Shown here: positions 16,467-24,465 of the stretch, piece by piece
Layout: every line of letters starts with the position of its first letter
Position numbering within the stretch: the first letter of the stretch is position 1
DNA from: Acidimicrobiaceae bacterium
GTDB taxonomy: Bacteria > Actinomycetota > Acidimicrobiia > Acidimicrobiales > RAAP-2
NCBI GenBank assembly: GCA_003170315.1
Contig: PNAH01000024.1
Coordinates: 1 to 44,152 of the forward strand
Direction: 5' to 3'
DNA: 44,152 nt
Position numbers and translations under genes: made by a program
Notes under the pieces: model-generated
Told to the model about the DNA's origin: nothing
The model's database searches: none
The model's input: the letters and a program-made list of their open reading frames with translations, nothing else

Positions 16467-16573
16467 ATTAGACGAGACACCAATTTCTCCGTCCAAGCCG
16501 GTCGAAAATTTGGCGGTCCAACACGGACATTCGTCATCGTTTCTATGCCCTGTTCCGAATTTCGGACCCCCCG

Positions 16574-16579
16574 TATACT
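16574..16579 (+). promoter_or_regulatory. -10 element, near-leaderless start of nfeD-like gene
   Basis: TATACT followed by 7 nt and the ATG at 16587. Confidence 0.55.
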
Positions 16580-16586
16580 GCGATTA

Positions 16587-17030
16587 ATGCTTGCCATTCT
16601 GTTCTGGGTCCTAATCATCGGGTTCTCGTTCGTGCTCGAACTGCACTCGAACGCCTTCATCGCCGTCTTCATTGGGTTCGGCGCTGCGATCTCCTTCGTT
16701 TTGGCGCTGGCCGGTCTCCCCTTCGCCTTCCAGGCGGGCGCGTGGCTCGCGGTCTCGGCGGTCTCGCTCGTGACGCTTCGACCATTCGCGATGCGCAAGT
16801 TTCATCACCACCGGTTCGAAATCGACATGTCCCAACCGACCAACACCGCGATGACTGATATGCGAGGAACCGTGGAAATGCCGGTGGGCGACTCGACGCA
16901 TCCGGGACGAGTGAAAATTCAGGGTGAATCGTGGAAGGCCGTCACCGACTGGCCGGCGCAACTGCCCGACGGCACGCCCGTGGTCGTGAAGAAGGCCTAC
17001 GGCACCACGCTCTGGGTCGATCCCGTTTAG
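16587..17030 (+). CDS. NfeD-like membrane protein
   Basis: A 147-residue short NfeD. Two to three hydrophobic segments (about residues 1-65) are followed by a cytoplasmic OB-fold domain with the core MRGTVEMPVGDSTHPGRVKIQGESWKAV and DGTPVVVKK. These proteins partner SPFH/stomatin proteins in membrane microdomains. The SPFH gene lies directly opposite, tail to tail across a hairpin, so the pair is conserved in neighbourhood although not in one operon. The ATG is supported by TATACT 7 nt upstream; the frame is open much further upstream but that part overlaps other genes. Confidence 0.9.
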   Translation: MLAILFWVLIIGFSFVLELHSNAFIAVFIGFGAAISFVLALAGLPFAFQAGAWLAVSAVSLVTLRPFAMRKFHHHRFEIDMSQPTNTAMTDMRGTVEMPVGDSTHPGRVKIQGESWKAVTDWPAQLPDGTPVVVKKAYGTTLWVDPV

Positions 17031-17040
17031 TTTCTGAGGT

Positions 17041-17062
17041 GTGTCGCCGCCTAAGGCGACAC
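17041..17062. terminator. Hairpin between convergent nfeD-like and SPFH genes
   Basis: GTGTCGCC (17041-17048) pairs perfectly with GGCGACAC (17055-17062) around a 6-nt loop. It lies between the two stop codons and can serve both strands, though without a strong T-run. Confidence 0.55.
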
Positions 17063-17090
17063 CGTGGCATCGCGCTCAACTCGAAACCAT

Positions 17091-18017
17091 CTAGGACTGC
17101 GTGGTCGGCACGTCGGCCATCACACTCTTGAGGGCCTGCGCGGCGCCCAAGAGCGCGGCACTCTCGGCCGGGATGATCAACTTGGTGTTGGGACTCTCGG
17201 CGAACTTCGACAACGTGTCGAGCTGCAGAATCGCTACCAGCGTCGGGTCGGGCTGTTGCAACTTGATGGCCGCGTACACCGAGGCGATGGCTTGGGCGCG
17301 GCCCTCGGCTTCGAGGATGAGTGCCTGACGTCGACCCTGAGCGCGCAGGATGTCGGACTGCTGAGCACCTTCGGCCTCTTTTATCGCCGCTTGGCGTTGA
17401 CCGTCGGCGACGTTCACCGCGGACTGCTGCTGTCCCTCGGATTCCAGGATCCGAGCGCGCTTCTCTTGGTCGGCCTGCTTTTGGAGGGCCATCGCCTGAA
17501 GGATCTGTTCGGGCGGCGTGATCTCCAGGACCTCCACCCGATTGATGCGAACACCCCACTTGTCCGTGGCCTCTTCCATCTGCGTCTGGAGCATCGTGCC
17601 AATGCGCTCGCGTTGGGAGAACGCCTCGTCCAGGGTGATGCTGCCGAAGACGGCGCGCACCGAGGTGCGCGCCAGGTTGTCGACGCTGACGAGGTAGTCC
17701 GAGTTGGTGAAGAGGGCCAGTCGAACGTCCACCACTTGACTGAAGATGGTCGCGTTGACGATGACCGCCACGTTGTCGCGCGTAATGACCTGTTGGCGGT
17801 CCCCGGTGCGCGGGGTCTCGCGGACGTCGACGATCTTCATGACCTCGATGAAGGGAATGATGAAGGTCAGACCGGGGTTCTTGATGTCCTTGAACTCGCC
17901 GAAGCGAGTGATGACGCCGACGAATCCTTGTTGCACGATACGAACGGCCTTCAGAATCGCCGCCAAGACGAGCAAAACGATGATCCCCGCCACAACTGCA
18001 AACACAATGCCCACCAT
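17091..18017 (-). CDS. SPFH/band 7 (stomatin-like, QmcA-type) protein
   Basis: A 308-residue membrane-anchored SPFH protein. One N-terminal hydrophobic segment (about 3-24) is followed by the band 7 domain (VRIVQQGFVGVITRFGEF, NPGLTFIIPFIEVMKIVDVRE, VITRDNVAVIVNATIF, GSITLDEAF, WGVRINRVEVLEITPP). After this comes a long Ala/Gln/Glu-rich coiled coil (about 170-245) and a C-terminal VAILQLDTLSKFAESPNTKLIIPAE. It likely forms oligomeric scaffolds in the membrane with the NfeD-like protein opposite. The ATG has GAAGGGA 5 nt upstream. Confidence 0.95.
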   Translation of the reverse strand: MVGIVFAVVAGIIVLLVLAAILKAVRIVQQGFVGVITRFGEFKDIKNPGLTFIIPFIEVMKIVDVRETPRTGDRQQVITRDNVAVIVNATIFSQVVDVRLALFTNSDYLVSVDNLARTSVRAVFGSITLDEAFSQRERIGTMLQTQMEEATDKWGVRINRVEVLEITPPEQILQAMALQKQADQEKRARILESEGQQQSAVNVADGQRQAAIKEAEGAQQSDILRAQGRRQALILEAEGRAQAIASVYAAIKLQQPDPTLVAILQLDTLSKFAESPNTKLIIPAESAALLGAAQALKSVMADVPTTQS

Positions 18018-18135
18018 CTGAATCCCTTCATTTCGGACAAGGGCAACTCATTTCGCCGCTCTTTAGTCCGTTATTCGGATTGTACTTGTCGCCTAACCTG
18101 CTTCATCAGGCGGCGTCCGGGGCCGCGACGGTGAC

Positions 18136-19854
18136 TCAACCGAAGGTGAAATCGAAAGCCTCCACACCGGGCGTGAACGACAGCACCATCGTGCCGTTGG
18201 TCGCCGCAATCGTGTGAAAGAGCGCGTAGAGCCGCGGTACGCCACTCACCTGGATCGTCTTAGGCGCCGTCCCGTTGCCGGCCGATACCGTCACGGCCCC
18301 GGTGCCCCCCATGACGAGGTAGACGTCCTGGGCCATGTAGTTGATCTCCAGTTTCGCGTCCTTGATCGACGTCGCTTCTTCGGCGTGTTCGTTCCACACG
18401 CCCGACAGGGCCCACGTGGTCGCGGACAGATAGCTCGGGAAGTGGTACTGGGCCGCGACGTTCTTCGCGGGTTCCACGTCGGAGTCCATGTAAGTCAGGC
18501 CGTACTGGTAGCCGACGTACGACTCGGGGCTCGTCTCGACGAACGGCGTGAGATTCGGCACCGACGTCGGCGGCGGCAGATTCAGTCCCGGGTGAGCCGC
18601 CACCAGGAGCTGGCGGATGAGACTCTCGGTCAACGAGTAGTTGCCTTCGCCGAAGTCCACGTGTCGCACGAGGCCTTGCGCGTCGATGAGGTACTCGGCC
18701 GGCCAGTACTCGTTGCGGTAGGCGTTCCACGTTCCGTAGTTGTTGTCGACGGCAATGGGGTACTTGACGCCCAGCGTCTTGGCCTGGGCCATCACGTTGC
18801 TCAGCACGTGTTCGAACGCGAATTCGGGCGTGTGCACGCCGACGATCTCCAACCCGTAGGGGGCGTAGCGCTTGTACCACGCCTCGACGTGCGGCAAGGA
18901 TCGTTGGCAGTTGATGCACGAGTACGTCCAGAAGTCGACGAGCACGACCTTGCCTCGCAGACCCTTCAAAGAAAGAGGTTGGCCCTGTGGCGTATTGAGC
19001 CATTGGGTGACGCTGGTGAAATTGGGCGCCAGACCGCACGTCACCAGACCGGGTGACGCGGACGGACACGACACCAGGGAACCCGAGACACCTTTCGAGC
19101 CCGACGTGCCCTTCAACGCGTTCAGCTGCTTGCGAATACTCGTGGAGCCCTCAATCTTCTTTTGCAACACGCTCGTGTAGCCGGGCACGTCCTTTTGCAA
19201 GAAGTCGAAGGAGTTCGTGGCGATACCGATCGCCATCAAGAGCAATACGACGCCGCCGATCTGTCGAATCATCGGTGCGTGGGAGCGAACCGAACGGACC
19301 CGATGGACCAGCCCACCGCCGGCGAGGGCGATGAAGAGCAACGGGACCACCGCGCCAAGGGCGAAGGCGACGGTGACGAGGACGGTCTGAAAGTGGACGT
19401 CGCGCGTCGCGCCGAGCACGGTGATCGCCGCCAACACCGGCCCCGCACACGGCGCGAAGACCAGACCCAGGGCCAAGCCGATGACGAATCCGCCACTCGA
19501 GCCACTCGGTTGGCGTCCGACCATCCGGGCGAAGGGCCGTTCCAGCCATTCTCCAATCACGGGAACGACGAAGCCGATTCCGACGAGGCCCAAGAGAACG
19601 ACACCCGTCCACATCAACGTGTTCTGAGGGAGATCCAGACCGGAGAGAATCTCGGACCCAACGAGCACGAGGAGGCTGAAACTCAAGACGAGTCCGAGCA
19701 CGATCGCGACCGAGCGACGCCACGAACCCTTGGGATTCACGGCTGCGTCGGGCGCGGCCGCGCCCGCCACGAACACGATGGGAAGGACCGGCAGGATGCA
19801 GGGCGATATTCCGGCAATCAATCCGGCCGCGAAGGCGACAATGATCAGCGTCAC
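18136..19854 (-). CDS. dipZ: DipZ-type fusion: CcdA transmembrane domain and TlpA-like thioredoxin
   Basis: A 572-residue fusion protein. Residues 1-215 form a six-helix CcdA/DsbD-beta domain with the paired cysteines in SPCILPVLP (Cys19) and FAPCAGPVLAA (Cys136). Residues about 275-420 form an extracytoplasmic thioredoxin-like domain with W-T-Y-S-C313-I-N-C316. Residues about 440-572 form the beta-rich C-terminal domain known from mycobacterial DipZ. It should carry electrons from cytoplasmic thioredoxin across the membrane to envelope proteins or to cytochrome c maturation. The start is a GTG at 19854, the only start codon after the upstream in-frame stop. No promoter or Shine-Dalgarno is obvious. 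Confidence 0.93.
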   Translation of the reverse strand: MTLIIVAFAAGLIAGISPCILPVLPIVFVAGAAAPDAAVNPKGSWRRSVAIVLGLVLSFSLLVLVGSEILSGLDLPQNTLMWTGVVLLGLVGIGFVVPVIGEWLERPFARMVGRQPSGSSGGFVIGLALGLVFAPCAGPVLAAITVLGATRDVHFQTVLVTVAFALGAVVPLLFIALAGGGLVHRVRSVRSHAPMIRQIGGVVLLLMAIGIATNSFDFLQKDVPGYTSVLQKKIEGSTSIRKQLNALKGTSGSKGVSGSLVSCPSASPGLVTCGLAPNFTSVTQWLNTPQGQPLSLKGLRGKVVLVDFWTYSCINCQRSLPHVEAWYKRYAPYGLEIVGVHTPEFAFEHVLSNVMAQAKTLGVKYPIAVDNNYGTWNAYRNEYWPAEYLIDAQGLVRHVDFGEGNYSLTESLIRQLLVAAHPGLNLPPPTSVPNLTPFVETSPESYVGYQYGLTYMDSDVEPAKNVAAQYHFPSYLSATTWALSGVWNEHAEEATSIKDAKLEINYMAQDVYLVMGGTGAVTVSAGNGTAPKTIQVSGVPRLYALFHTIAATNGTMVLSFTPGVEAFDFTFG

Positions 19855-20172
19855 GATTGCCGCGTCATCGCGTGGTCATCTAATCAACGCAATCGAGGAC
19901 CCATTAATTGAACTCTAAGTGACGACGGGTCGCGACGCTCCATATGAAGCAGTCTTGAGAGTTGCCGAGGCGTTACAGCGGTCAGCTTTAGTGAATTCTT
20001 ACAATTCCGTGCACCGTCGACGACGCCACTTGACGCAATCAAGCCACCGTCAGTCCTGGGGCCACGAGAATCGAGCGTGCCTCGTGGCGGGGCATTAGGA
20101 CCTTTGATGCAGGGGCTTTTGTCGCTCCACGTCATACTCTCGGTTCGCGATGGCCTCTTCTACACTCGGGTC
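19855..20172. other. Intergenic region between dipZ and DJ-1/PfpI genes
   Basis: This 318-bp divergent gap shows no coding frame. It contains an 8-bp inverted repeat, GCCACGAG (20061-20068) with CTCGTGGC (20081-20088), separated by 12 nt, which may be an operator, and the promoter of the PfpI gene at its right end. Confidence 0.45.
20161..20166 (+). promoter_or_regulatory. -10 element, leaderless start of PfpI gene
   Basis: TACACT, CGGGTC, then ATG at 20173. Confidence 0.6.
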
Positions 20173-20778
20173 ATGCGCGCCGACATCGTCGTCTACGACG
20201 GACTTGACGAATTGGACGCCCTGGGCCCGTACGAGATTTTGAGGCGGGCCGAATACCTGAGTATTGATTTCTCGGTGCGACTGGTCGCCCACACCGGTCA
20301 AAACACGATCTGCGGTGCCCACGGGCTCACGTTCGCCACCGACGGCCCCTTCACGCCGGGCGAGGCGGACATCGTCATCGTCTCCGGTGGTGGCTGGAAC
20401 GCGCGCTCCAAACAGGGCGCGTGGGCCGAATACCAGAAGGGTGAGTTGGCGCCCCTGCTGGTCGAGGCCGCGAAGAGCGCCACGGTTATCGCGGGCGTGT
20501 GCACCGGAACGATGTTGTGGGCCCACGCCGGCGTCATCACCGGACGTCGCGCCACCACGCATCACCGCACGCTCGAAGAACTCTCCGAGTTGGGCGTCAA
20601 CGTCGTACCGGAACGCGTCGTTGACGATGGCGACCTGGTCACGAGCGGCGGCGTCACCAGCGGCCTCGACCTGGCCCTGTGGTTGGTGGCCCGAGAACTC
20701 AGCGATCTCCTCGCTCAACAGATCGCCAAGAACATCGAATACAAGTGGTTCCGCCCCAATCGATCGTTGAGCGCGTGA
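20173..20778 (+). CDS. DJ-1/PfpI family protein
   Basis: A 201-residue glutamine-amidotransferase-like protein of the DJ-1/PfpI family (GATase1 branch near AraC N-terminal domains and isonitrile hydratase). Visible motifs are DELDALGPYEIL with the conserved acidic residue, ADIVIVSGGGWNAR, and the nucleophile elbow VIAGVCTGTMLWAHAG with the reactive Cys. TTHHRTLEELSELG and VTSGGVTSGLDLALWLV complete the fold. There is no C-terminal helix-turn-helix, so it is an enzyme or stress protein, not a regulator. The ATG at 20173 is supported by TACACT exactly 6 nt upstream. Confidence 0.9.
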   Translation: MRADIVVYDGLDELDALGPYEILRRAEYLSIDFSVRLVAHTGQNTICGAHGLTFATDGPFTPGEADIVIVSGGGWNARSKQGAWAEYQKGELAPLLVEAAKSATVIAGVCTGTMLWAHAGVITGRRATTHHRTLEELSELGVNVVPERVVDDGDLVTSGGVTSGLDLALWLVARELSDLLAQQIAKNIEYKWFRPNRSLSA

Positions 20779-20800
20779 AACCCCAACGGCACGTCGTCGA

Positions 20801-21385
20801 CTAATTCCGGAATTCAAACTCCTTGGCCGGTCCGTAGTACGCGCGCCACTCGGGCGCGAGGATGGCGTAAACGAGTTCGTCGGTCCACTCACCCTTGACG
20901 TATTCATTCTCAATGAAATTGGCTTCTCGTCGCATGCCTAATCGGTCGAGCACTCGGGCTGATGGGTCATTGCGCGCGTCGAGGCGGCCACTCACGCGGT
21001 GCGCCCCCAGTCCCGAGAACGCCAATTCGACGATCAGGGCGGTGCCTTCGGTCGCGTAGCCGTGTCCGGTGTACGCCGGGTCGAACACGTAGCCGACTTC
21101 ATAGTGCGCGTGCGTCGCGCTGATGAACCCCATCGCCAACTCGCCGATGAGGACGCCTTCGCCCTTCACCTCGACACCGAAGTTGATCCACCCGCCTTCG
21201 ACGGGCAAATCCACGATGCTTCGTCGAGCCAGATGTTCTTGCGCGGCCGGCCGGTCAAACGGTCCGAAATAGAGGAAACGCACCACGTCGGGATCGGCGA
21301 AAAGCATGTGATGACGTTCCACGTCATCGGGCGTGAGGACGCGGATGATCAGTCGCTCGGTGGTGAGTGGGTAGACCAGTTGCAT
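20801..21385 (-). CDS. GNAT family N-acetyltransferase (RimJ/RimL-like)
   Basis: A 194-residue GNAT of the RimJ/RimL type (Acetyltransf_3). It starts with LTTERLIIRVLTPDDVE and contains ALIVELAFSGLGAHRVSGRLDARNDPSARVLDRLGMRREA, the usual motif with the Asn-x-x-Ser. Its ATG overlaps the TetR stop (TGATG), so the two are co-translated. Some RimJ-like proteins acetylate drugs or peptides; the substrate is unknown. Confidence 0.9.
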   Translation of the reverse strand: MQLVYPLTTERLIIRVLTPDDVERHHMLFADPDVVRFLYFGPFDRPAAQEHLARRSIVDLPVEGGWINFGVEVKGEGVLIGELAMGFISATHAHYEVGYVFDPAYTGHGYATEGTALIVELAFSGLGAHRVSGRLDARNDPSARVLDRLGMRREANFIENEYVKGEWTDELVYAILAPEWRAYYGPAKEFEFRN

Positions 21386-22104
21386 CAGGTTCCTCTGGTA
21401 GGGCCGCCGTCAGGCGGCAACACGAGGTTGGCGGTCTCGTCCACCACGATGGCGAAGAACCGATTGGCGTTGCGTACTGTTCCCTTGTAATGGCCGAAGA
21501 GCTCGAAGCTAATGCAGCCAAAAATCTGCGACCACAGCATCAGAGAGAGCGCCCGCACCGGCTCCGGAACCCCGGGCATGACACCGTCCAGAGTGCGCGT
21601 CACGAGCACTCCCCTCAAAGTCTCGCCAATGTCGTCCCTTCGTCCCTCGGCGTTGGAATGGCGCCACGCTTCGGTAATTATGGAACTGAGAACCAGCGCC
21701 ACTCGCGCGGCCGGTTCGACCGTGAACAGCGGCGCTTCGTAGCCGGGGACCGGGGATCCGTAGAGTAGGGCGTACTCGTGTGGATTCGACTTCGCCCATT
21801 TACGGATGGCCGAGGCGGCCGCCTGTAGTTGGCGTCGTGGGTCGTCGCGGGGCACGCGGGAGGCCGCGCGCTCGGCGAAATCACCGAGATCGTTGTAGGC
21901 GTCGACGATGAGCGCGGTCAAGAGATCGTCCCTAGTGGGAAAGTATCGGTAGAGGGCCGACGAGACGACGCCCATCTCTCGCGCGACCTCACGCAGCGAG
22001 AGACCCGGAGCACCCTTCTCGGCCATCAACCGTCGAGACGTCGATTTGATCCGCTCGATTTGGAGGAGTCGGGCTTCGGCTCTGGTCGGTCGAACCTCAC
22101 TCAT
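21385..22104 (-). CDS. TetR family transcriptional regulator
   Basis: A 239-residue TetR regulator. The N-terminal DNA-binding domain (about 10-60) has the helix-turn-helix LSLREVAREMGVVSSALYRYFPTRDDLLTAL. The C-terminal ligand-binding domain is of the WHG type (NPHEYALLYGSPVPGYEAP, LWSQIFGCISFELFGHY). The ATG at 22104 is chosen because GATACT lies exactly 6 nt upstream and homologues start here. Two identical palindromes in the divergent intergenic region are the probable operators, so it likely represses the epimerase-like gene and perhaps itself. It is co-translated with a downstream GNAT. Confidence 0.92.
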   Translation of the reverse strand: MSEVRPTRAEARLLQIERIKSTSRRLMAEKGAPGLSLREVAREMGVVSSALYRYFPTRDDLLTALIVDAYNDLGDFAERAASRVPRDDPRRQLQAAASAIRKWAKSNPHEYALLYGSPVPGYEAPLFTVEPAARVALVLSSIITEAWRHSNAEGRRDDIGETLRGVLVTRTLDGVMPGVPEPVRALSLMLWSQIFGCISFELFGHYKGTVRNANRFFAIVVDETANLVLPPDGGPTRGT

Positions 22105-22110
22105 CCGACC

Positions 22111-22116
22111 AGTATC
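22111..22116 (-). promoter_or_regulatory. -10-like element of the TetR gene
   Basis: Minus strand GATACT, 6 nt, then ATG at 22104. It deviates from TANNNT at its first base. Confidence 0.45.
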
Positions 22117-22147
22117 GCAGGTCAACCATCCCGTTGCACGAAATTAG

Positions 22148-22160
22148 AGAGCAGTGCTCT
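22148..22160. promoter_or_regulatory. Putative TetR operator 1
   Basis: Perfect 13-bp palindrome AGAGCA-G-TGCTCT. It is identical to a second copy whose centre lies 47 bp away, and both sit between the divergent TetR and epimerase-like genes. Confidence 0.75.
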
Positions 22161-22190
22161 TGCAATTTCCTCACTCGTGTGCCACACTAT
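22160..22190 (+). promoter_or_regulatory. Probable promoter of the epimerase-like gene
   Basis: TTGCAA (22160-22165) and CACACT (22183-22188), 17 bp apart, lie between the two palindromes. Transcription would start inside the second palindrome, giving a short leader with a Shine-Dalgarno. Confidence 0.45.
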
Positions 22191-22194
22191 TGCG

Positions 22195-22207
22195 AGAGCA
22201 GTGCTCT
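22195..22207. promoter_or_regulatory. Putative TetR operator 2
   Basis: Second copy of AGAGCA-G-TGCTCT, extended by one pair to GAGAGCAGTGCTCTC, just upstream of the Shine-Dalgarno of the epimerase-like gene. A repressor bound here would block the transcription start. Confidence 0.75.
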
Positions 22208-22225
22208 CCTAAAGAAGGAGGATCC

Positions 22226-23146
22226 GTGGGGACCTATTTGATTGTCGGCGCCGGAGCGATCGGCACAGTTGTTGTGGAGGATCTCGTCCAACAGGGGCAC
22301 ACCGTTCGACTGCTCTCCCGGCGCGGCGCGGGTCCCGAGCACCCGCTCATCGAGCGAGTAGCCGGCGACGCCTCGGACCCGGAGACCGTGGCGCGTCACT
22401 CGATAGGCACCGACGCGATCTTCAATTGTGCGAACCCCGCCTACCACCGCTGGCCGACCGACTGGCCGCCAATCGCGAACGCAATCCTCGCGGCGGCCGA
22501 AGCCAGTGGCTCGAAACTCGTCACCCTCAACAATCTCTACGTCTACGGACGTCCCACGGGCCCGATGACGCCGCACGATCCGCTCAACGCCGATTACGAG
22601 AAGGCGCAGGTGCGCGCCACCATGTGGCGTAACGCCAAGCGCGCGCACGACGACGGTCGAATCCAGGCCACGGAAGTTCGCGCTTCCGACTTCATCGGTC
22701 CCCGGTCATCGAGCTATCTCGGGATGCTCATCCCTCGCATCCTCGCGGGCAAGAGCTGTCAGGTAATTGGCAACCCCGACGCACCACACAGCTGGAACTA
22801 CACCGACGACGTCGCACGGACCCTGGTGACCTGCGCTCAAGACGAACGGTCCTGGGGCCGCGCGTGGCACTCGCCCGCGAATCCCGCGCGTTCGGTTCGC
22901 CAAGCCGTCGACGATATTGCCGGAATCGTCGGTGCCTCCCACGTCAAGATCTCCAAGGTTCCGACGGTGGCGCTGCGCGCGCTGGGCCTTTTCAATACGG
23001 ACGTCCGTGAGTTACCCAAGACGCTGTACCAGTTCCAAGCTCCGTTCGTCATCGATGACTCCGAAACCCGAAGCACCTTCGGACTCGAGCCCACGCCTTG
23101 GGACGACGTGTTGAAGGCGACCATCGCGTTCTACACCAAGAGTTGA
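22226..23146 (+). CDS. NAD(P)-dependent epimerase/dehydratase family protein
   Basis: A 306-residue extended short-chain dehydrogenase. The N-terminal Rossmann motif is YLIVGAGAIGTVVVEDLVQQGH (GxGxxG). Further features are LVTLNNLYVYGRPTGPMTPHDPL (with the YG part of the active-site region), TEVRASDFIGP, and HSWNYTDDVARTLVTC. The canonical Tyr-x-x-x-Lys is replaced by a less typical DYEKAQVRATMWR segment. The GTG at 22226 has a strong AAGGAGG 4 nt upstream. Expression is probably under the divergent TetR regulator through the two palindromes. The substrate is unknown; a xenobiotic or secondary-metabolite reduction would fit TetR control. Confidence 0.88.
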   Translation: MGTYLIVGAGAIGTVVVEDLVQQGHTVRLLSRRGAGPEHPLIERVAGDASDPETVARHSIGTDAIFNCANPAYHRWPTDWPPIANAILAAAEASGSKLVTLNNLYVYGRPTGPMTPHDPLNADYEKAQVRATMWRNAKRAHDDGRIQATEVRASDFIGPRSSSYLGMLIPRILAGKSCQVIGNPDAPHSWNYTDDVARTLVTCAQDERSWGRAWHSPANPARSVRQAVDDIAGIVGASHVKISKVPTVALRALGLFNTDVRELPKTLYQFQAPFVIDDSETRSTFGLEPTPWDDVLKATIAFYTKS

Positions 23147-23161
23147 ACGAAGCAACGGTTC

Positions 23162-23179
23162 CACGCCGTTGGCGGCGTG
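23162..23179 (+). terminator. Hairpin after the epimerase-like gene
   Basis: CACGCC (23162-23167) pairs with GGCGTG (23174-23179) around a 6-nt loop, 16 bp after the stop. It is a candidate terminator without a T-run. Confidence 0.4.
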
Positions 23180-23243
23180 TCACAAGGTGATCGGTATCGC
23201 ATCCGTGGACCGATAGGTTGGTACCGATTTGTGAGGAGGCTTC

Positions 23244-23834
23244 ATGTTCAATGACCTATCCGCCGACGTGCTCGAGGTAATGCACGAACTCGAAGTACAA
23301 GACGAACACGATCGTGACAACGGAACGCCGCATCTCGAACGCCTGCGACAGATCACGCCCGATACCGGTCGGTTCATCGCCCTGTGGGCCGCGGCGGCCC
23401 CGGCCGGGGCGATGATCGAGATCGGCACGAGCGCCGGGTACTCCGCGCTCTGGTTGGCCCAGGCCTGTCGAATCAGCGGACGCAGCCTCACCACGTTCGA
23501 AATACTTCCCGAGAAGGCCCGTTTGGCTCGCGCGACCTTCGCTCGCACGCGGGTCACCGACGTCGTGCATCTGGTCGAGGGTGACTTCCTCGCCCACGTT
23601 GACGAGATCGAGGACGTGGGGTTCTGCTTCCTCGACGCTGAGAAAGACGTGTACGAGTCGTGTTACGAACGCATCGTGCCGAAGATGGTTCCCGGAGCCA
23701 TCCTCATCGCCGATAACGCCACGAGTCACCGCGACGACCTTCAATCGATGCTCGACCGGGTGCTCGCCGATGATCGGGTCGACGCCATGATCGCCACCGT
23801 CGGCAAGGGCGAACTCGTGTGCCGACGACGCTGA
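23244..23834 (+). CDS. SAM-dependent O-methyltransferase
   Basis: A 196-residue class I methyltransferase of the Methyltransf_3 (catechol/caffeoyl-CoA O-methyltransferase) family. Motif I is MIEIGTSAGYSALWLAQA, followed by TTFEILPEKARLARATF, GDFLAHVDEIEDVGFCFLDAEKDVY (metal-binding Asp) and GAILIADNATSH (second metal-binding Asp). A strong GAGGAGG precedes the ATG. TAGGTT at 23214-23219 could be its -10, giving a leader of about 18 nt. It is probably monocistronic. The acceptor substrate is unknown. Confidence 0.92.
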   Translation: MFNDLSADVLEVMHELEVQDEHDRDNGTPHLERLRQITPDTGRFIALWAAAAPAGAMIEIGTSAGYSALWLAQACRISGRSLTTFEILPEKARLARATFARTRVTDVVHLVEGDFLAHVDEIEDVGFCFLDAEKDVYESCYERIVPKMVPGAILIADNATSHRDDLQSMLDRVLADDRVDAMIATVGKGELVCRRR

Positions 23835-23895
23835 ATCGAGCCTCCACGACGGCCCGAATCGACCTCGAACTCGGAATGGTCGCGGGCGAGCGCGA

Positions 23896-24360
23896 CTACT
23901 TGAGGTCTTTGAACATGGACGTCGCGAGGACCTCGTAGCCGAGCGAGTCGTAGAGGGATCTCGCCGTGAGATTCGGTCCAAAGACGTTGAGAGCCACGCG
24001 GGTTCCGCCGTGTTCGCGAGTCCACTCCTCCGCCGCCTCCATCGCCGCCCGACCAAATCCTCGGCCACGAGCGTCCTTCGAGATCTCGATGTCGAAGATG
24101 AACCAGGTATCGCCGTCCCTCGAGAATGGACGACCCATCCACAGAGTGCCGACGATCGCCTCGTCGGTGATGACGTTCATCACGTACTGACCTTCGGCCG
24201 GATTTCCGTCGGGAAAGAGTTCGGCGAATTGAGCATCGGACATTCGATTGGCCACGTCAGGGCTCTCGCCGGCCTTGATGCGTTCGGCGATGTACTCCTC
24301 TTTCTTACTGGGCATCCACAACGACAACTCTTGCGAAGTCTTCGATTCCAATTTGACCAT
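23896..24360 (-). CDS. GNAT family N-acetyltransferase (paralogue of the one at 40.3 kb)
   Basis: A 154-residue GNAT. The N-terminus (LWMPSKKEEYIAERIKAGES) and the middle VGTLWMGRP are typical of a small actinobacterial GNAT group. Motif A is FDIEISKDARGRGFGRAAMEAAEEW, and the C-terminal motif is LNVFGPNLTARSLYDSLGYE. It is clearly related to the 154-residue GNAT at 40272-40736: both share GGTRxALNVFGPN, ARxLYDS and a final KDL. The start ATG has TAGATT exactly 6 nt upstream. The substrate is unknown. Confidence 0.9.
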   Translation of the reverse strand: MVKLESKTSQELSLWMPSKKEEYIAERIKAGESPDVANRMSDAQFAELFPDGNPAEGQYVMNVITDEAIVGTLWMGRPFSRDGDTWFIFDIEISKDARGRGFGRAAMEAAEEWTREHGGTRVALNVFGPNLTARSLYDSLGYEVLATSMFKDLK

Positions 24361-24366
24361 CCGACG

Positions 24367-24372
24367 AATCTA
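24367..24372 (-). promoter_or_regulatory. -10 element, leaderless start of GNAT gene
   Basis: Minus strand TAGATT, CGTCGG, then ATG at 24360. The paralogue at 40.7 kb has the same TAGATT hexamer. Confidence 0.6.
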
Positions 24373-24423
24373 GTAGCGGTGGCCACTGGAGAGGATTCGC
24401 TCACCTCGAAACCGGGGCGATGC

Positions 24424-24429
24424 GATAAT
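24424..24429 (+). promoter_or_regulatory. -10 element of the amidase gene
   Basis: GATAAT, five of six matches to TATAAT, 36 nt before the amidase GTG. It gives a leader of roughly 30 nt that contains the Shine-Dalgarno, so unlike many neighbours this gene is leadered. Confidence 0.5.
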
Positions 24430-24465
24430 GACGGTGTTATCCTCGGCCTCGTCGAGGAGGGTTGC

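Noticed and set aside
16498..16586. Coding extension of the NfeD-like gene upstream of 16587
   Set aside because: The frame is open back to 15564, but it runs opposite the pirin and PhnB-like genes and has no matching protein pattern. A TATACT element 7 nt before the ATG fixes the start.
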